NCBI GenBank assembly: GCA_031258335.1
Contig: JAIRMY010000193.1
Span: 1-5,439 of the forward strand
Source: Spirochaetaceae bacterium
GTDB taxonomy: Bacteria; Spirochaetota; Spirochaetia; Treponematales; Breznakiellaceae
Direction of reading: 5' to 3'
Length of the DNA stretch: 5,439 nt
Position 1 is the first letter of the stretch. Each line of letters starts with the position of its first letter. The notes beneath the pieces were generated by a model that was given only the letters and a program-made list of their open reading frames with translations, was not told the origin of the DNA and searched no databases. This document shows positions 5,058 through 5,439 of this stretch, piece by piece. The position numbers were made by a program, and so were the translations under genes.

Positions 5058-5064
5058 GAGGAGG
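5058..5064 (+). promoter_or_regulatory. Strong ribosome binding site GAGGAGG
   Basis: GAGGAGG, near-perfectly complementary to the 16S rRNA tail, sits 3 bases from ATG 5068 (or 4-5 bases if the first GAGGA is used). It confirms this start and predicts higher translation than for the other genes in the window. Confidence 0.7.
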
Positions 5065-5067
5065 ATT

Positions 5068-5418
5068 ATGAATAAAAATTTAATTATTGCCTGTGTGTGC
5101 GCGGCTCTTGCCGCCGCCTGCCTGAGTTTCAAAAGCATGACCGTGTTTGAAGCCGGTAAATGGGAAGGATTTGGCAAAGGGTACAACGGAACAATACACG
5201 TTGTTGTAGAAACAGATTCCACGTCTATCATAGACATCAATGTTTTACAGGAGGATGAAGATCTGTTGATAGGCGTCGAGGCTATAGCGGAGTTAAAAGA
5301 ATTTGTACTGGAGACTGATTCTACCGAAACAGACGCGATAAGCGGCGCTACAGCGAGCAGCGAAGGTTTCATGGAAGCCGTTGAGGATGCTCTGTCAAAG
5401 GCAAGGTTAAAAAAATGA
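5068..5418 (+). CDS. Exported FMN-binding domain protein (covalent flavin carrier, probable lipoprotein)
   Basis: A 116-residue protein. Residues 1-18 form a short lysine-plus-hydrophobic signal (MNKNLIIACVCAALAAAC); Cys18 with Leu at -4 and Ala at -3 to -1 fits the relaxed spirochaetal lipobox, so it may be a lipoprotein, otherwise a secreted or anchored protein. Residues about 39-112 are an FMN-binding domain (PF04205 type, as in NqrC and RnfG): YNGTIHVVVETD at 39-50, a degenerate middle strand, GVEAIAELKEFVLE, then DAISGATASSEGF at 89-101 and AVEDAL at 104-109. In this family the Thr of SGAT, here Thr95, receives FMN through a phosphoester bond made by an ApbE flavin transferase. The protein would move electrons outside the cytoplasmic membrane. 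It is far smaller than NqrC or RnfG, so it is a stand-alone carrier domain. It lies 51 bases after comM, and its stop overlaps a probable next start, so its partner is likely the following gene. Confidence 0.9.
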   Translation: MNKNLIIACVCAALAAACLSFKSMTVFEAGKWEGFGKGYNGTIHVVVETDSTSIIDINVLQEDEDLLIGVEAIAELKEFVLETDSTETDAISGATASSEGFMEAVEDALSKARLKK

Positions 5419-5439
5419 ACCCAGCGGGGATTAAACAGG
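5415..5439 (+). CDS. Possible start of the next gene, overlapping by ATGA (3' end outside window)
   Basis: ATG at 5415 overlaps the TGA stop of the FMN-binding gene (ATGA, 5415-5418), a classic coupled arrangement. AAGG at 5403-5406 lies 8 bases upstream as a ribosome site. Only MNPAGIKQ is visible, too little to name it. Partners expected after such a flavin carrier would be an ApbE-type flavin transferase or a membrane reductase, but this is only inference. Confidence 0.45.

Noticed and set aside
4968..5372. 134-codon minus-strand frame opposite the FMN-binding gene
   Set aside because: The plus strand has a strong ribosome site and a clear FMN-binding domain; the minus frame has no recognisable motif.

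Overview
The window looks like a piece of a spirochaete chromosome, most likely Treponema or a close relative. The best evidence is the ComM/YifB protein: its N-terminus (YNPFGYEG, then VEADIRRGIPGIDISGL) and its KFGGALLDRMELRVP stretch differ from the proteobacterial and firmicute forms and match, from memory, the treponemal version of the family. The small FMN-binding protein with a relaxed lipobox fits this. Genus is an inference; no database search was possible. All supported genes are on the + strand.

Left part (1-2686), AT-rich. Two enzymes lie in tandem. The first is a radical SAM protein whose gene starts upstream of the window. The second is an aldo/keto-reductase-like protein with two four-cysteine Fe-S motifs. 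The striking point is that both carry what looks like the same small Rossmann-like domain (an NGIxIL..P signature followed by a hydrophobic strand and a helix ending near a Gly), at the N-terminus of the first and the C-terminus of the second. The aldo/keto reductase keeps the catalytic Asp, Tyr and Lys but has Trp where the catalytic His should be. The pair looks like a redox module, possibly for a sugar or other surface or nucleotide-linked substrate, whose chemistry cannot be named from sequence alone.

Middle (2687-3100), a 414-base stretch without a convincing protein gene. Its left half is AT-rich with three perfect palindromes (the longest is 16 bp), a long interrupted inverted repeat and a good -35/-10 pair. 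Its right half turns abruptly GC-rich and contains short direct repeats, mutually exclusive hairpins and a second -35/-10 pair leading into the next gene. It probably separates two transcription units and may contain a dispersed intergenic repeat.

Right part (3101-5439), GC-rich. A three-helix membrane protein of unknown function is followed after 8 bases by comM (AAA+ branch-migration helicase family), then after 51 bases by a small exported FMN-binding protein, whose stop codon overlaps a probable next start codon (ATGA) at the window edge. Spacing and same-strand order suggest one operon running off the right edge. The change in base composition near 2880 separates the left redox pair, possibly acquired or under different pressure, from the housekeeping-type genes on the right.
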